The notes under the pieces were generated by a model that searched no databases, was not told the origin of the DNA, and saw only the letters and a program-made list of their open reading frames with translations. Shown piece by piece: positions 25,245 through 33,634 of a stretch of DNA of 64,000 nucleotides (within the stretch, counting starts at the first letter, position 1; each line of letters starts with the position of its first letter). Source of the DNA: Nonomuraea gerenzanensis (GTDB lineage: Bacteria; Actinomycetota; Actinomycetes; Streptosporangiales; Streptosporangiaceae). Made by a program: the position numbers and the translations under genes. The DNA is taken from positions 5,952,001 to 6,016,000 of the forward strand of contig NZ_CP084058.1 of assembly GCF_020215645.1 (NCBI RefSeq), written 5' to 3'.

Positions 25245-26213
25245 TCACGCGAGTCGAGGGGACTTGCGCGCGGCGCTTCGCAGCTCCGCCGCGAGCAGCC
25301 GCGCGGTCTCGGTGAGCGCGTCCACCAGCACTCGCGCTTCGCGGCTCACCGAGCGGTCCGCGGGAAGGGTGATGCCGATCGCGCGGGGGACGGTGTCGAG
25401 ATGAAGCGGAAGCATGTCCAGCAAGTCGTCGCGCACCCCGATGAGCATGGGCAGGGGCGCGATCGAATCGGTCTGCAGGACGATCTCGCGCGAAGTCAGG
25501 AGGGTGGAGCACTCGGTGATGTCACGCGGCGCTTTGAGGCCGGCGGTCGCGAACATCTCGTCGAGCTCGGTCCGCAAGGTGCTCGGCTGCAGGGGCAGGA
25601 TCCATGGATAGGACAGCAGGTCGGCGAGTTGCGGTGTCATGGACAGCGCCGGATGGCCACGGCGGACCACCGCCCGCACGGCCTCGTCGTAGAGCCTGAT
25701 GTGGTGAAGGGCCCCGCGGTAGGTTCCGGGGTCCAGCCGGCCCACCAGCAGGTCGACCTCACTGCGCTGCAAGCTGGTGGCCAGGACCTCCGCGGTGCCT
25801 TCCAGCACGGAGACCGAGATCTCGGGATGCGTCTGCTTGACCGCGACGATGGCTTGTGGCAGCAACGCGTAGGCGCCGGCCAGGTTGGTCCCCACCCGTA
25901 GTGGCCGCGCGCCTCCGTGGCGTACCTCCTCGATCTGCTCGGACGCTCGGCGAAGGCTGCCCAGCGCCGATCTGGCCCGTTCGATCAGGATCTCCCCGGC
26001 GGTCGTGGGGAGCACACCTCGAGGCCCGCGCACGAACAGGGCCATGCCGATGAGGTCCTCGAGCTCATGCACACTGCGCGTGACTGCCGGCTGGGACACG
26101 TAGAGGGCCTCGGCGGCCCGCACGAAGGACCCTTCGTCGGCGATCGTCACGAGGAGGATCAAATGACGCAACTTCAGCCGGCCGCCGAACGGCTGTTGGG
26201 CCTCCACCACCAT
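25245..26213 (-). CDS. LysR-family regulator of catabolic module 1
   Basis: 322 residues from ATG at 26213 (GGAGACGAGG upstream; ATG at 26231 is an alternative). The helix-turn-helix is RLKLRHLILLVTIADEGSFVRAAEALYVSQPAVTRSVHELE, followed by FVRGPRGVLPTTAGE and effector-binding lobes. It is clearly paralogous to the regulator at 40174-41130 (same RLKLRHL opening and VRGPRGV motif), so both modules likely respond to related aromatic intermediates. It is divergent from the cyclase gene at 26342, with repeated ATACC sequences in between. GbpR/PcaQ-like members bind aromatic acids; the inducer here is unknown. Confidence 0.87.
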   Translation of the reverse strand: MVVEAQQPFGGRLKLRHLILLVTIADEGSFVRAAEALYVSQPAVTRSVHELEDLIGMALFVRGPRGVLPTTAGEILIERARSALGSLRRASEQIEEVRHGGARPLRVGTNLAGAYALLPQAIVAVKQTHPEISVSVLEGTAEVLATSLQRSEVDLLVGRLDPGTYRGALHHIRLYDEAVRAVVRRGHPALSMTPQLADLLSYPWILPLQPSTLRTELDEMFATAGLKAPRDITECSTLLTSREIVLQTDSIAPLPMLIGVRDDLLDMLPLHLDTVPRAIGITLPADRSVSREARVLVDALTETARLLAAELRSAARKSPRLA

Positions 26214-26250
26214 GACCTCGTCTCCAGTCATCCGTCGATGCCGTGAGCGT

Positions 26251-26299
26251 ATACCGTGGGGCGCAGGCATACCCTGGGGGTTATACCTAGGCCAGGTTT
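26251..26299. promoter_or_regulatory. Control region between LysR and module 1
   Basis: ATACC occurs three times in the same direction (26251, 26269, 26283), the last as part of TATACCT-AGGCC-AGGTTTA, an imperfect 7-bp dyad. LysR proteins bind such clustered half-sites upstream of the genes they activate. The placement between divergent genes fits. Confidence 0.4.
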
Positions 26300-26341
26300 A
26301 GCATTGGTGGTCTGCGTCTCACCGCGCGCAGGATTCTCGGC

Positions 26342-27151
26342 ATGAATCCTCCGGCTTCTCCGGTCCTTCAACCTTCGAACTGGAGCGACGCCCTCGCGTC
26401 CGGCGCCGTCACCGTCGTCGATCTGACGGCGCGGCTCTCTTCGTCGACCCCGGTCCTCCCCCTCCCCGAGGGGATGGCCCCCATCCCACGCTTCGAGCTG
26501 GAAGAGCTCGCCAGGTACGACGAGCGCGGCGAGACCTCCTACCAGAACGGCATCCACACCGGCGAGCACGTCGGCACCCACTTCGACGCGCCCTGCCACT
26601 GGGTGACCGGCATCGAGCACGGCGACGTCTCCCAAGTGCCGGCGGAGCGCCTGGTCGGGCCCGCCGTGGTCATCGACAAGACCGCCGAGGTCGCGCAGGA
26701 CCCCGACTACCTGCTCACCGTCGAGGACGTGCAGGCGTGGGAGCGCGCGCACGGAGCGCTGCCGGCGGGCTGGCTGCTCTACCGCACCGGCTGGGCCGCC
26801 CGGTCCCACGACCAGGACCTGTTCCTGAACGCCGACGATCGCGGACCGCACACCCCGGGGGTGACGCCGGAATGCGCCAGGTGGCTCGCTGAGGAGACCG
26901 ACATCGTCGGGTTCGGGGTCGAGACCGTCGGCACCGACGCCGGCCAGGCCTTCGGCTTCGATCCGGCCTTTCCCGTGCACGCCTACCTCCTCGGCGCGGG
27001 CAAGTACGGCGTCACCCAGCTGCAGAACCTCGCCCTCCTCCCCCTGACAGGCACGCTGATCGTGGTCGCCCCGCTCCCCATCGTGGGCGGATCGGGCAGC
27101 CCCGCTCGCGTCCTCGCGCTGGTTCCCGGCAACCTCTCGGAGGAGAACTGA
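26342..27151 (+). CDS. Cyclase-family metal hydrolase (kynurenine formamidase/isatin hydrolase type)
   Basis: 269 residues. The family motif HTGEHVGTHFDAPCHW (residues about 74-89) supplies the manganese or zinc ligands His, His and Asp; the C-terminal segment contains GFGVETVGTDAG and ends with VVAPLPIVGGSGSPARVLALV. Members of PF04199 hydrolyse amides or cyclic imides and lactams: N-formylkynurenine, isatin, cyclic esters. The gene is co-translated with the ThDP enzyme (TGATG overlap), which favours a ring-opening step giving a 2-oxo acid. Isatin hydrolase and kynurenine formamidase cannot be separated from sequence alone. First gene of module 1. Confidence 0.82.
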   Translation: MNPPASPVLQPSNWSDALASGAVTVVDLTARLSSSTPVLPLPEGMAPIPRFELEELARYDERGETSYQNGIHTGEHVGTHFDAPCHWVTGIEHGDVSQVPAERLVGPAVVIDKTAEVAQDPDYLLTVEDVQAWERAHGALPAGWLLYRTGWAARSHDQDLFLNADDRGPHTPGVTPECARWLAEETDIVGFGVETVGTDAGQAFGFDPAFPVHAYLLGAGKYGVTQLQNLALLPLTGTLIVVAPLPIVGGSGSPARVLALVPGNLSEEN

Positions 27152-28794
27152 TGCTGGTTCGTGAAGCGATCGGCGAGCAGCTCGCCGACCTCGGGGTCCG
27201 GGTCGCCTTCGGTGTGGTCGGAAGCGGCAACTTCCACTACACCAACGCGCTCGTGGGGCACGGCGCCCGATTCGTCGCGGCCCGCCACGAAGGTGGAGCA
27301 GCCACGATGGCCGACGCCTACGCCCGGATGTCCGGCGAAGTCGCCGTCCTCTCGCTCCACCAGGGCTGCGGATACACCAACGCACTCACCGGAATCGCCG
27401 AAGCGGCCAAGAGCAGGACGCCCTTGCTCGTCCTGACCGCCGAGGCGACCGAGCCCACGTCCAACTTCTTCATCGACCAGGCCGGCATGGCCGAGGGCGC
27501 CGGAGCGCTCGCCATGCGAGTACGCTCGCCAGAAACGGCTCTGGTGGACGTCGCGCGCGCCTACGCGGCCTGCAGGCACCAGCAGCGCACCGTGGTGCTC
27601 AACGTTCCCATCGACGTCCAGGACATGGAGCTGCCGGCCCATGCGCGCCGACGCACGTTCGAGCCCCTCGGGCTGCCCCAGCCCGCACCCGAGGACATCG
27701 CCCGCTTCGTCGAGCTGATCCGCTCCGCCGAGCGGCCGGTCTTCGTGGCGGGGCGCGGCAGCCGGGCGGCTGGCGCGAAGGCAGCGCTGCGGGAGCTGGC
27801 GGCCGCCTCGGGCGCGCTGCTCGCCACCTCCGCCGTCGCGCGGGGGCTCTTCAACGACGACCCCTGGGGCATCGACGTGTCCGGCGGCTTCAGCTCCCCG
27901 TTGACCGCCGAGCTCGTCAGCGGTGCGGACCTCGTGGTCGGCTTCGGATGCGCCCTGAACATGTGGACGATGCGGCACGGGAAGCTGATCGGCGAGCACG
28001 CCAAGGTCGTCCAGGTCGACATCGACCCCGAGGCCATCGGCCGCAACCGCGACGTGGACCTGGGCCTGTGGGGCGGCGTCGCAGAGACCGCTCGAGCCAC
28101 CACGGCAGCCCTGGCTGAGACGGCCGGCGGTAACCGTCTCGGCTACCGCACGCCCGAGGTGGGTCGACGCATCCAGTCCTCGCTGCGCTGGAACCAGGTG
28201 GACTTCACCGACCAGTCGGCCGACGGGCGGATCGATCCCCGCACCCTGTCGATGGAGCTCAACCGGCTGCTGCCCAGCGAGCGGATCGTGTCGGTGGACT
28301 CGGGCAACTTCCTGGGCTACCCGAGTATGTACCTCGACGTCCCTGACGAGTACGGCTTCTGCTTCACCCAGGCGTTCCAGTCGGTCGGATTGGGCCTGGC
28401 CACCGGCCTCGGCGCCGCGCTCGCCCAACCTGGCCGGTTGCCCGTCGTCGGCGTGGGGGACGGCGGATTCCTGATGGGCATCAGCGAGCTCGAGACCGCG
28501 GTCCGGCTCGCGGTGCCCCTTCTCGTGGTGATCTACAACGACGCCATGTACGGCGCCGAGGTGCACCACTTCGGATTCGACGGCCCGTCACTGGACGCCG
28601 TGGTCTTCCCCGACAGCGACCTCGCCGCGATCGCGCGTGGCCACGGGTGCGAGGCCATCACCGTCCGGGAGGCGGCAGACCTCGCGCCGGTCAAGGACTG
28701 GATCTCGACCGGTCCGAGTCGCCCGATGATCATCGACGCCAAGGTGCTCTCGCGCGAGGGCTCGTGGTGGCTGCAGGAGGCGTTCGGCCACTGA
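27151..28794 (+). CDS. Thiamine-diphosphate-dependent enzyme (acetolactate synthase/benzoylformate decarboxylase superfamily)
   Basis: 547 residues. The PYR domain carries the catalytic glutamate in ARHEGGAATMADAYA (Glu47); a central domain (residues about 190-330) resembles the DHAP-binding fold; the PP domain holds the ThDP/Mg motif from GVGDGGFLMGISELE (about 433) to VIYNDAMYG. No FAD-specific motif of AHAS is evident. Such enzymes decarboxylate 2-oxo acids and release or transfer the aldehyde. Coupled to a cyclase-family hydrolase, it may decarboxylate an aryl-glyoxylate made by that enzyme. The actual substrate is inferred only. Confidence 0.82.
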   Translation: MLVREAIGEQLADLGVRVAFGVVGSGNFHYTNALVGHGARFVAARHEGGAATMADAYARMSGEVAVLSLHQGCGYTNALTGIAEAAKSRTPLLVLTAEATEPTSNFFIDQAGMAEGAGALAMRVRSPETALVDVARAYAACRHQQRTVVLNVPIDVQDMELPAHARRRTFEPLGLPQPAPEDIARFVELIRSAERPVFVAGRGSRAAGAKAALRELAAASGALLATSAVARGLFNDDPWGIDVSGGFSSPLTAELVSGADLVVGFGCALNMWTMRHGKLIGEHAKVVQVDIDPEAIGRNRDVDLGLWGGVAETARATTAALAETAGGNRLGYRTPEVGRRIQSSLRWNQVDFTDQSADGRIDPRTLSMELNRLLPSERIVSVDSGNFLGYPSMYLDVPDEYGFCFTQAFQSVGLGLATGLGAALAQPGRLPVVGVGDGGFLMGISELETAVRLAVPLLVVIYNDAMYGAEVHHFGFDGPSLDAVVFPDSDLAAIARGHGCEAITVREAADLAPVKDWISTGPSRPMIIDAKVLSREGSWWLQEAFGH

Positions 28795-28819
28795 GCCGAA
28801 TGCGAGGTCTGGAGGAGAC

Positions 28820-29704
28820 ATGGAGAGCAGGCAGCCAGTGGCGCTGACCGCGACCGAGACCGTCAGCGTGACCCCACGCACCGGCGACGGCAACACGCGC
28901 CCTCACGAGCGGGTGCTTCGCAGTGACCGAATCATCGAACGCTCCATCATCGCGGCACGCGGCGCGGCAGGGGTTCTGGGCTTCCTCGCCCTGTGGGAGG
29001 TCGTCGCCAGGTACGACCTGCTGCCCCGCGACGTGCTACCCGCCGCGTCGACGACCTTGGCGAGCTCGGCCGAGCTCCTCGGCGACCCGACCTTCCTCAG
29101 CCAGATCGGCGCCACGCTGTGGGCGGCCTTCGTCGGCTACTTCCTGGCCGTGGTGATCGCGGTCCCGGCGGGACTGGTGCTCGGCCTCTCCGACCGGTTG
29201 CACGCGGCCACCGCCACCGTGGTCGAGCTGCTCCGGCCCCTGCCACCTGTCGGGCTGGTCCCTCTGCTGGTGCTCGTGGCCGGTCAGGGATTGGAGATGA
29301 AGGCGGTCGTGGTGGCCCTCGGGTGCCTCTGGCCGTTGCTCGTCAACACCATTCACGGCGTTCACTCCACGGACGGCACGGCGCGGGCCACTGCACGCTC
29401 GTTCGGCTGGTCACAGCGAACGGTCGCCCTGCGCGTCGTATGGCCCTCCGCCGTGCCCTCGGTGCTGACCGGCGTGAGGATCACTGTCTCCGTGGCGCTC
29501 ATCCTGTGCGTCGGCGCGGAGTTCATCGGGGGCAGCCGCGACGGGCTCGGCAGCTGGCTGCTCCAGCAGAGCATGCTCCCGGGCGGAATCGACACCGTCT
29601 GCGCGGGTGTCGTCATCGCCGGAGCACTCGGGCTCCTGGTCAACGCTGCGGTCACCGCACTTGAGCGCCGCTTCGCCGGCTGGGCACACCGGGAGGACTC
29701 GTGA
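28820..29704 (+). CDS. ABC transporter permease (NitT/TauT/SsuC type)
   Basis: 294 residues from ATG at 28820 with GGAGGAGAC upstream. The N-terminal 45 residues are cytoplasmic; six hydrophobic segments follow, with the EAA-loop sequence ARSFGWSQRTVALRVVWPSAVP (about residues 190-211) that docks on the ATPase. Together with the next gene it forms the membrane channel of a SsuABC/TauABC-like importer for small organic acids. A four-base overlap joins it to the second permease. Confidence 0.88.
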   Translation: MESRQPVALTATETVSVTPRTGDGNTRPHERVLRSDRIIERSIIAARGAAGVLGFLALWEVVARYDLLPRDVLPAASTTLASSAELLGDPTFLSQIGATLWAAFVGYFLAVVIAVPAGLVLGLSDRLHAATATVVELLRPLPPVGLVPLLVLVAGQGLEMKAVVVALGCLWPLLVNTIHGVHSTDGTARATARSFGWSQRTVALRVVWPSAVPSVLTGVRITVSVALILCVGAEFIGGSRDGLGSWLLQQSMLPGGIDTVCAGVVIAGALGLLVNAAVTALERRFAGWAHREDS

Positions 29705-30516
29705 ACACCTCGGTCAAGAGCAACGAACGCGTCCTTCGCATCGCCGTGGGCTGGGGCGCCGCGGCCCTGCTGCTGCTCGCGTGGCAGCTCGCGACGGCCC
29801 GCTCCGCATCGCTGTTCTTCCCCACACCGCTGCAGATCTTCGACGACCTGCGGGAGCGGTGGTTCTCCGACGGGCTGTCCGGCGGCATCGTGACCGACGC
29901 CTTCTTCGTCGACATCACACCGAGTCTCGAGCGGCTGCTCATCGGCCTGCTGATCGCGTGGTCGATCGGCATCACGCTCGGAGTGCTCCTCGGCCGGATC
30001 CCGGTCGTCGCCCACCTCGTCGAGCCGATCCTGCACTTCATGCGGGCCCTCCCGGGGCCGGTGCTGCTTCCACTGGCGCTCGTCCTGGTCGGAACCGGGA
30101 CGACGATGCGGGTCTCGCTGATCGCCTTCGGTGCCGTGTGGCCGATCCTGTTCAACGCCTACAGCGCCGTACGGCGAGTGCCGGAGGGCTATGTCGAGAC
30201 GGCTCGTGTGGCGCGGGTGTCACGGGTGCGCGTCCTGTTCCAGGTGATCCTGCCCTCGGCCAGCTCCGGCATCTTCGCCGGCATCCGCGTCTCGACATCG
30301 CTGGGCATCATCCTGCTCATCGCCTCGGAGCTGGTCGCGGCCTCTGACGGCATCGGGTTCGGTCTCACCCAGGCCCAGCGTTCCTTTCAGTTCCTCCCCA
30401 TGTGGTCGTTCATCGTCGCCCTGTCGCTGCTCGGCTACCTGTCCAACCTCGTCCTGACGGGGATCGAGTCCGGCGTCCTTCGCTGGCACCGCCTTCAGAT
30501 GTCAGTCCAGGACTGA
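29701..30516 (+). CDS. Second ABC transporter permease (NitT/TauT type)
   Basis: 271 residues from GTG at 29701, overlapping the first permease by four bases. Six membrane segments and the docking loop VETARVARVSRVRVLFQVILPSAS are present. Two different permease genes imply a heterodimeric channel. In aromatic-degradation clusters such importers carry phthalate, benzoate or related acids; in this cluster the cargo is probably the pathway substrate. Confidence 0.88.
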   Translation: MNTSVKSNERVLRIAVGWGAAALLLLAWQLATARSASLFFPTPLQIFDDLRERWFSDGLSGGIVTDAFFVDITPSLERLLIGLLIAWSIGITLGVLLGRIPVVAHLVEPILHFMRALPGPVLLPLALVLVGTGTTMRVSLIAFGAVWPILFNAYSAVRRVPEGYVETARVARVSRVRVLFQVILPSASSGIFAGIRVSTSLGIILLIASELVAASDGIGFGLTQAQRSFQFLPMWSFIVALSLLGYLSNLVLTGIESGVLRWHRLQMSVQD

Positions 30517-30537
30517 CCCGGCCCGAAAGGCTCCACG

Positions 30538-31341
30538 ATGTCCCACGCACTCCTGGAGGTCGAGGACCTCCGACACACCTATCGCACGCGCCAGGGCGAC
30601 CAGACGGTTCTCGACGGCATCAACTTCAAGGTCCAGCGCGGCGAGTTCGCCTCGATCGTCGGCCCGTCCGGCTGCGGCAAGACCACGTTGCTGCGCACCC
30701 TCTCCGGTCTGCTCCGACCCACTCACGGCACGATCGCCCTGTCGGGGGAGGTCATCACCGGCGTGCCCCGAGGCCTCGCCATGGTCTTCCAGGACTACCG
30801 CGCGTCGCTGTTTCCGTGGCGACGCGTCGGCGCCAACGTGGAGTTCCCTCTCCTGGGCCGGGTCGCGAAGGCCGAGCGGCGTTCACGAACCGCCGAGTCG
30901 CTGGCCGCGGTCGGCCTGGCCGACGCAGCCGACAAGTACCCCTGGCAGCTCTCGGGCGGCATGCAGCAGCGTGTCGCCATCGCCCGGGCGCTGGCGATGC
31001 GACCGGAGCTCCTCCTGATGGACGAGCCGTTCGCCTCCGTCGATGCGCAGACCCGCTCCGAGCTCGAAGATCTGCTGCTCCGCGTCCGAGAGCAGTTCGA
31101 CGTGACGATCCTCTTCGTCACCCACGACGTAGACGAAAGTGTCTACCTCAGCACTCGGGTGCTGTCGCTCAGCAAGGCGCCGACCGTCATGACGGCCGAC
31201 GTCCCGGTGCCGCTCGCGTTCCCGCGGGACCAGATCCGCACCCGGAAGAACCCGTCGTTCGTCGAGACGAGAAGCGAGGTTGCCCGGCTGATCCGACAGG
31301 CGAGTCCCGGTGGCCTGTCCACCGCAGAAAGCTCTCACTGA
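30538..31341 (+). CDS. ABC transporter ATP-binding protein (SsuB/TauB type)
   Basis: 267 residues. Walker A GPSGCGKTT at 42-50, Q-loop MVFQDYRASLFPWR, signature LSGGMQQRVAIARALAM, Walker B LLLMDEPFASVD and the switch histidine FVTHDVDESVYLS are all intact. It energises the two permeases just upstream. The ribosome site is weak (GAAAGG), which suggests lower expression than the permeases or re-initiation. A short C-terminal tail follows the ATPase domain. Confidence 0.92.
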   Translation: MSHALLEVEDLRHTYRTRQGDQTVLDGINFKVQRGEFASIVGPSGCGKTTLLRTLSGLLRPTHGTIALSGEVITGVPRGLAMVFQDYRASLFPWRRVGANVEFPLLGRVAKAERRSRTAESLAAVGLADAADKYPWQLSGGMQQRVAIARALAMRPELLLMDEPFASVDAQTRSELEDLLLRVREQFDVTILFVTHDVDESVYLSTRVLSLSKAPTVMTADVPVPLAFPRDQIRTRKNPSFVETRSEVARLIRQASPGGLSTAESSH

Positions 31342-31429
31342 CGGACGACGCCGGGCGCGGGTCGTCCGCACCCGGCGCCCGAGACCGTCCCTGCCACGTG
31401 CGACGAAGCAACTTCGAAGGAGAACACCC

Positions 31430-32386
31430 ATGAACCTGCGCACCAAGCGACAATTCGGCGCGCTCGCGCTCACGCTGCTGCTGGCGAGCGCCACCAGTGC
31501 GTGCGGCAGCGACGAGGCCCCCACGTCAGCCGATGGCCCCACCAAGGTCACGCTCTCGATCCCGCCGGTCGGCGACTCGCTGCCGGTGTACGACGCGATC
31601 GCCAAGGGCTACTTCGCCGCCGAGGGCCTCGACGTCGAGCTCAGGCCCGCCGCGAACGGCGCCACCACGATCAACGCCCTGGTCTCCGGCAGCACCGACC
31701 TGGCCCTGGTGTCCTACCCTTCGCTGATCACCGCCCGGTCCTCCGGCATGCCGGTCACCATCGCCGCTCCCGCGATCGCAGGGACCGAGGAGTACGCGTC
31801 CGGCCTCTACGTCCTGGCGGACTCCGACATCAAGAAGCCGGCCGACATGGTCGGCAAGAAGATGGCGACCCCGTCGCTGGGCTCCGTCGGCGACGTCTGG
31901 TTCCGAGGTGAGCTGCTGCAGGAGGGTCTCGACCCCGGCAGCGTCACCTACGTGGAGATCCCGCAGGCCAACATGGCCGCCGCCCTCAAGGCCGGCGACG
32001 TCGACGGCATCTTCCAGACCGAGCCGACCCTCAGCGCGACCCAGGCCAGCCTCGACATCCGGCTGGTCGACTACCAAGAGGGGCCGCAGGGCCTGTTCGC
32101 GACGTCCGCCACGTTCCTGAAGGACCAGCCGGGCGCGGTGGCGGGCTTCCGTGCCGCGCTCGCCAAGGCGGTCGCCGACATCGAGGCGGACCCGCGCGGC
32201 GTGGCGACGGCGATGATGCCCAAGTACACCAAGATGACCGCGGAAGTCGCCGCCAAGATGCGGCTTCCCCAGTACCAGGTCGACTACGACGCCGCGGGCG
32301 TCCAGAGCGTCATCGACCTGATGGTCAAGGTCGGCCTGCTCAAGGCCTCCTTCAAGGCGAGCGACCTCTATCAGGACGTCACATGA
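31430..32386 (+). CDS. NMT1/SsuA-like substrate-binding lipoprotein
   Basis: 318 residues from ATG at 31430 with a strong GAAGGAGAACACCC site. The signal peptide ends with a lipobox at Cys25 (SATSACGS), anchoring it outside the membrane. The mature protein has the two-lobe pattern of NMT1/TauA-type binding proteins: SIPPVGDSLPVYDAIAKGYF, ALVSGSTDLALVSYPSLI, DGIFQTEPTLSATQAS. It delivers the ligand to the importer encoded upstream. In this operon it sits last, after its transporter. Confidence 0.9.
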   Translation: MNLRTKRQFGALALTLLLASATSACGSDEAPTSADGPTKVTLSIPPVGDSLPVYDAIAKGYFAAEGLDVELRPAANGATTINALVSGSTDLALVSYPSLITARSSGMPVTIAAPAIAGTEEYASGLYVLADSDIKKPADMVGKKMATPSLGSVGDVWFRGELLQEGLDPGSVTYVEIPQANMAAALKAGDVDGIFQTEPTLSATQASLDIRLVDYQEGPQGLFATSATFLKDQPGAVAGFRAALAKAVADIEADPRGVATAMMPKYTKMTAEVAAKMRLPQYQVDYDAAGVQSVIDLMVKVGLLKASFKASDLYQDVT

Positions 32387-32479
32387 GCACCCCTCGTCGG
32401 CTTCGCTGACAACGCTCCCACAACCCCCGCCACCAGCGCGGGCCACGCCCTCACGGGTGCGGCCCGCCGGAGGAGATCC

Positions 32480-33634
32480 ATGTCTCATCCCACCCGCGAC
32501 CACGTCGCGATCGTCGGCGCCGCCGAGTCGCCCTACACCCGCCACCCCGGCGCGGGCACCACGACCGCCGGAGTGCTGCGCGACGCAGTCGTCCGGGCCC
32601 TGCGCGATGCCGGCCTCGAGCCGGGGGACGTGGACGGGCTCGGTGTCGCCAGCTTCACCCTCGGCCCGGACCACGCCATCGACCTCGCCTGGCGACTGGG
32701 CCTGAAGCTGCGCTGGATCATGCAGGACACCAACGGTGGCGCGAGCGCCGGCGGAATGCTGCAGCACGCCGTGCGGGCCGTCGAAGCCGGCGACGCGTCC
32801 GTCGTCGTGCTGGTCGCCGGCGACGCCATGGACAAGGCCGCCCACACCAGGCTGGTCAGGGCCTACAACCAGGCAACCGTCGACCACTTGGCCGACCTTC
32901 CCATGACCGGACCGAACGCCCTGTTCGCGATGCTGACGCAACGACAGATGGCCGCCTGGCAGCTCGACCGTAAGGACTACGGCGACCTCGTGGTCGCCCA
33001 GCGTGCCTGGGCGGGGCTGAACCAGGGAGCGGTGTACCGCGCGCCGATGACGCTGGCGGAGTACCTCGACGCGCCCCTGGTCGCCGCACCTCTCGGGCGT
33101 TACGACTGTGTCCCGCCGGTGACGGGCGCCGACGCCATCGTGGTCGCCGGCGAGGAGCGGACCACGGGTCGCCGCGCCCGGGTGCTGGCGGTCACCACCG
33201 CCTACAACGCCGACGACCAGGCAGGCGACGGCATCCAGACCGCGGTCGCCGGCTGTGCCCCCGCCGCCTGGGAACGCGCAGGTGTCGCGCCGACCGACGC
33301 CGACGTGATCAGCGTGTACGACGACTACCCGGCGATGGTGCTGTCCCAGCTCGTCGACCTCGGGGTGACCCACCCCGGAGCGATCCGGGCCGTCATCGCC
33401 GAGCAGATAGCCACCCGGCGGCTGCCGGTCAACACGTCCGGCGGCCAGCTCTCCGCCGGCCAGGCAGGAGCCGCGGGCGGCATGCACGGATTGGTGGAGG
33501 TCGTCCAGCAACTGCGCGGGCGCGCCTCCGGCCGGCAGGTCGAGGCCCGGATCGGCGTGGTCACGGGCTACGGCATGGTGCTCTACAGGCACGGATCCTG
33601 CGGCAACGTCGCAGTGCTGGAGGCGGTCGCATGA
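32480..33634 (+). CDS. Thiolase-fold protein lacking thiolase catalytic residues (Ltp2/SCP-x-like)
   Basis: 384 residues from ATG at 32480 (GGAGGAGATCC). Thiolase/SCP-x landmarks are present: HVAIVGAAESPYTRH at the start, DVDGLGVASF, and NTSGGQLSAGQAGAAGGMHGLVE near 330. However, the nucleophilic cysteine position reads DTNGGASAGGML (83-94) and the GHPxGATG histidine is replaced by GQAGAAGG. Such proteins, for example steroid Ltp2, pair with a DUF35 protein and act as acyl-CoA retro-aldolases. Here a DUF35 domain is encoded in the next gene, overlapping by four bases. I infer a carbon-carbon cleaving or forming aldolase subunit. Confidence 0.8.
   Translation: MSHPTRDHVAIVGAAESPYTRHPGAGTTTAGVLRDAVVRALRDAGLEPGDVDGLGVASFTLGPDHAIDLAWRLGLKLRWIMQDTNGGASAGGMLQHAVRAVEAGDASVVVLVAGDAMDKAAHTRLVRAYNQATVDHLADLPMTGPNALFAMLTQRQMAAWQLDRKDYGDLVVAQRAWAGLNQGAVYRAPMTLAEYLDAPLVAAPLGRYDCVPPVTGADAIVVAGEERTTGRRARVLAVTTAYNADDQAGDGIQTAVAGCAPAAWERAGVAPTDADVISVYDDYPAMVLSQLVDLGVTHPGAIRAVIAEQIATRRLPVNTSGGQLSAGQAGAAGGMHGLVEVVQQLRGRASGRQVEARIGVVTGYGMVLYRHGSCGNVAVLEAVA

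Noticed and set aside
26342..27151. Naming the cyclase gene kynB
   Set aside because: The metal-binding motif is shared by kynurenine formamidase, isatin hydrolase and other PF04199 enzymes, and no kynureninase or tryptophan dioxygenase is near.
26983..28569. 528-codon minus-strand frame opposite the ThDP enzyme gene
   Set aside because: No domain, no ribosome site, and composition typical of antisense frames; the plus strand has a complete ThDP enzyme.
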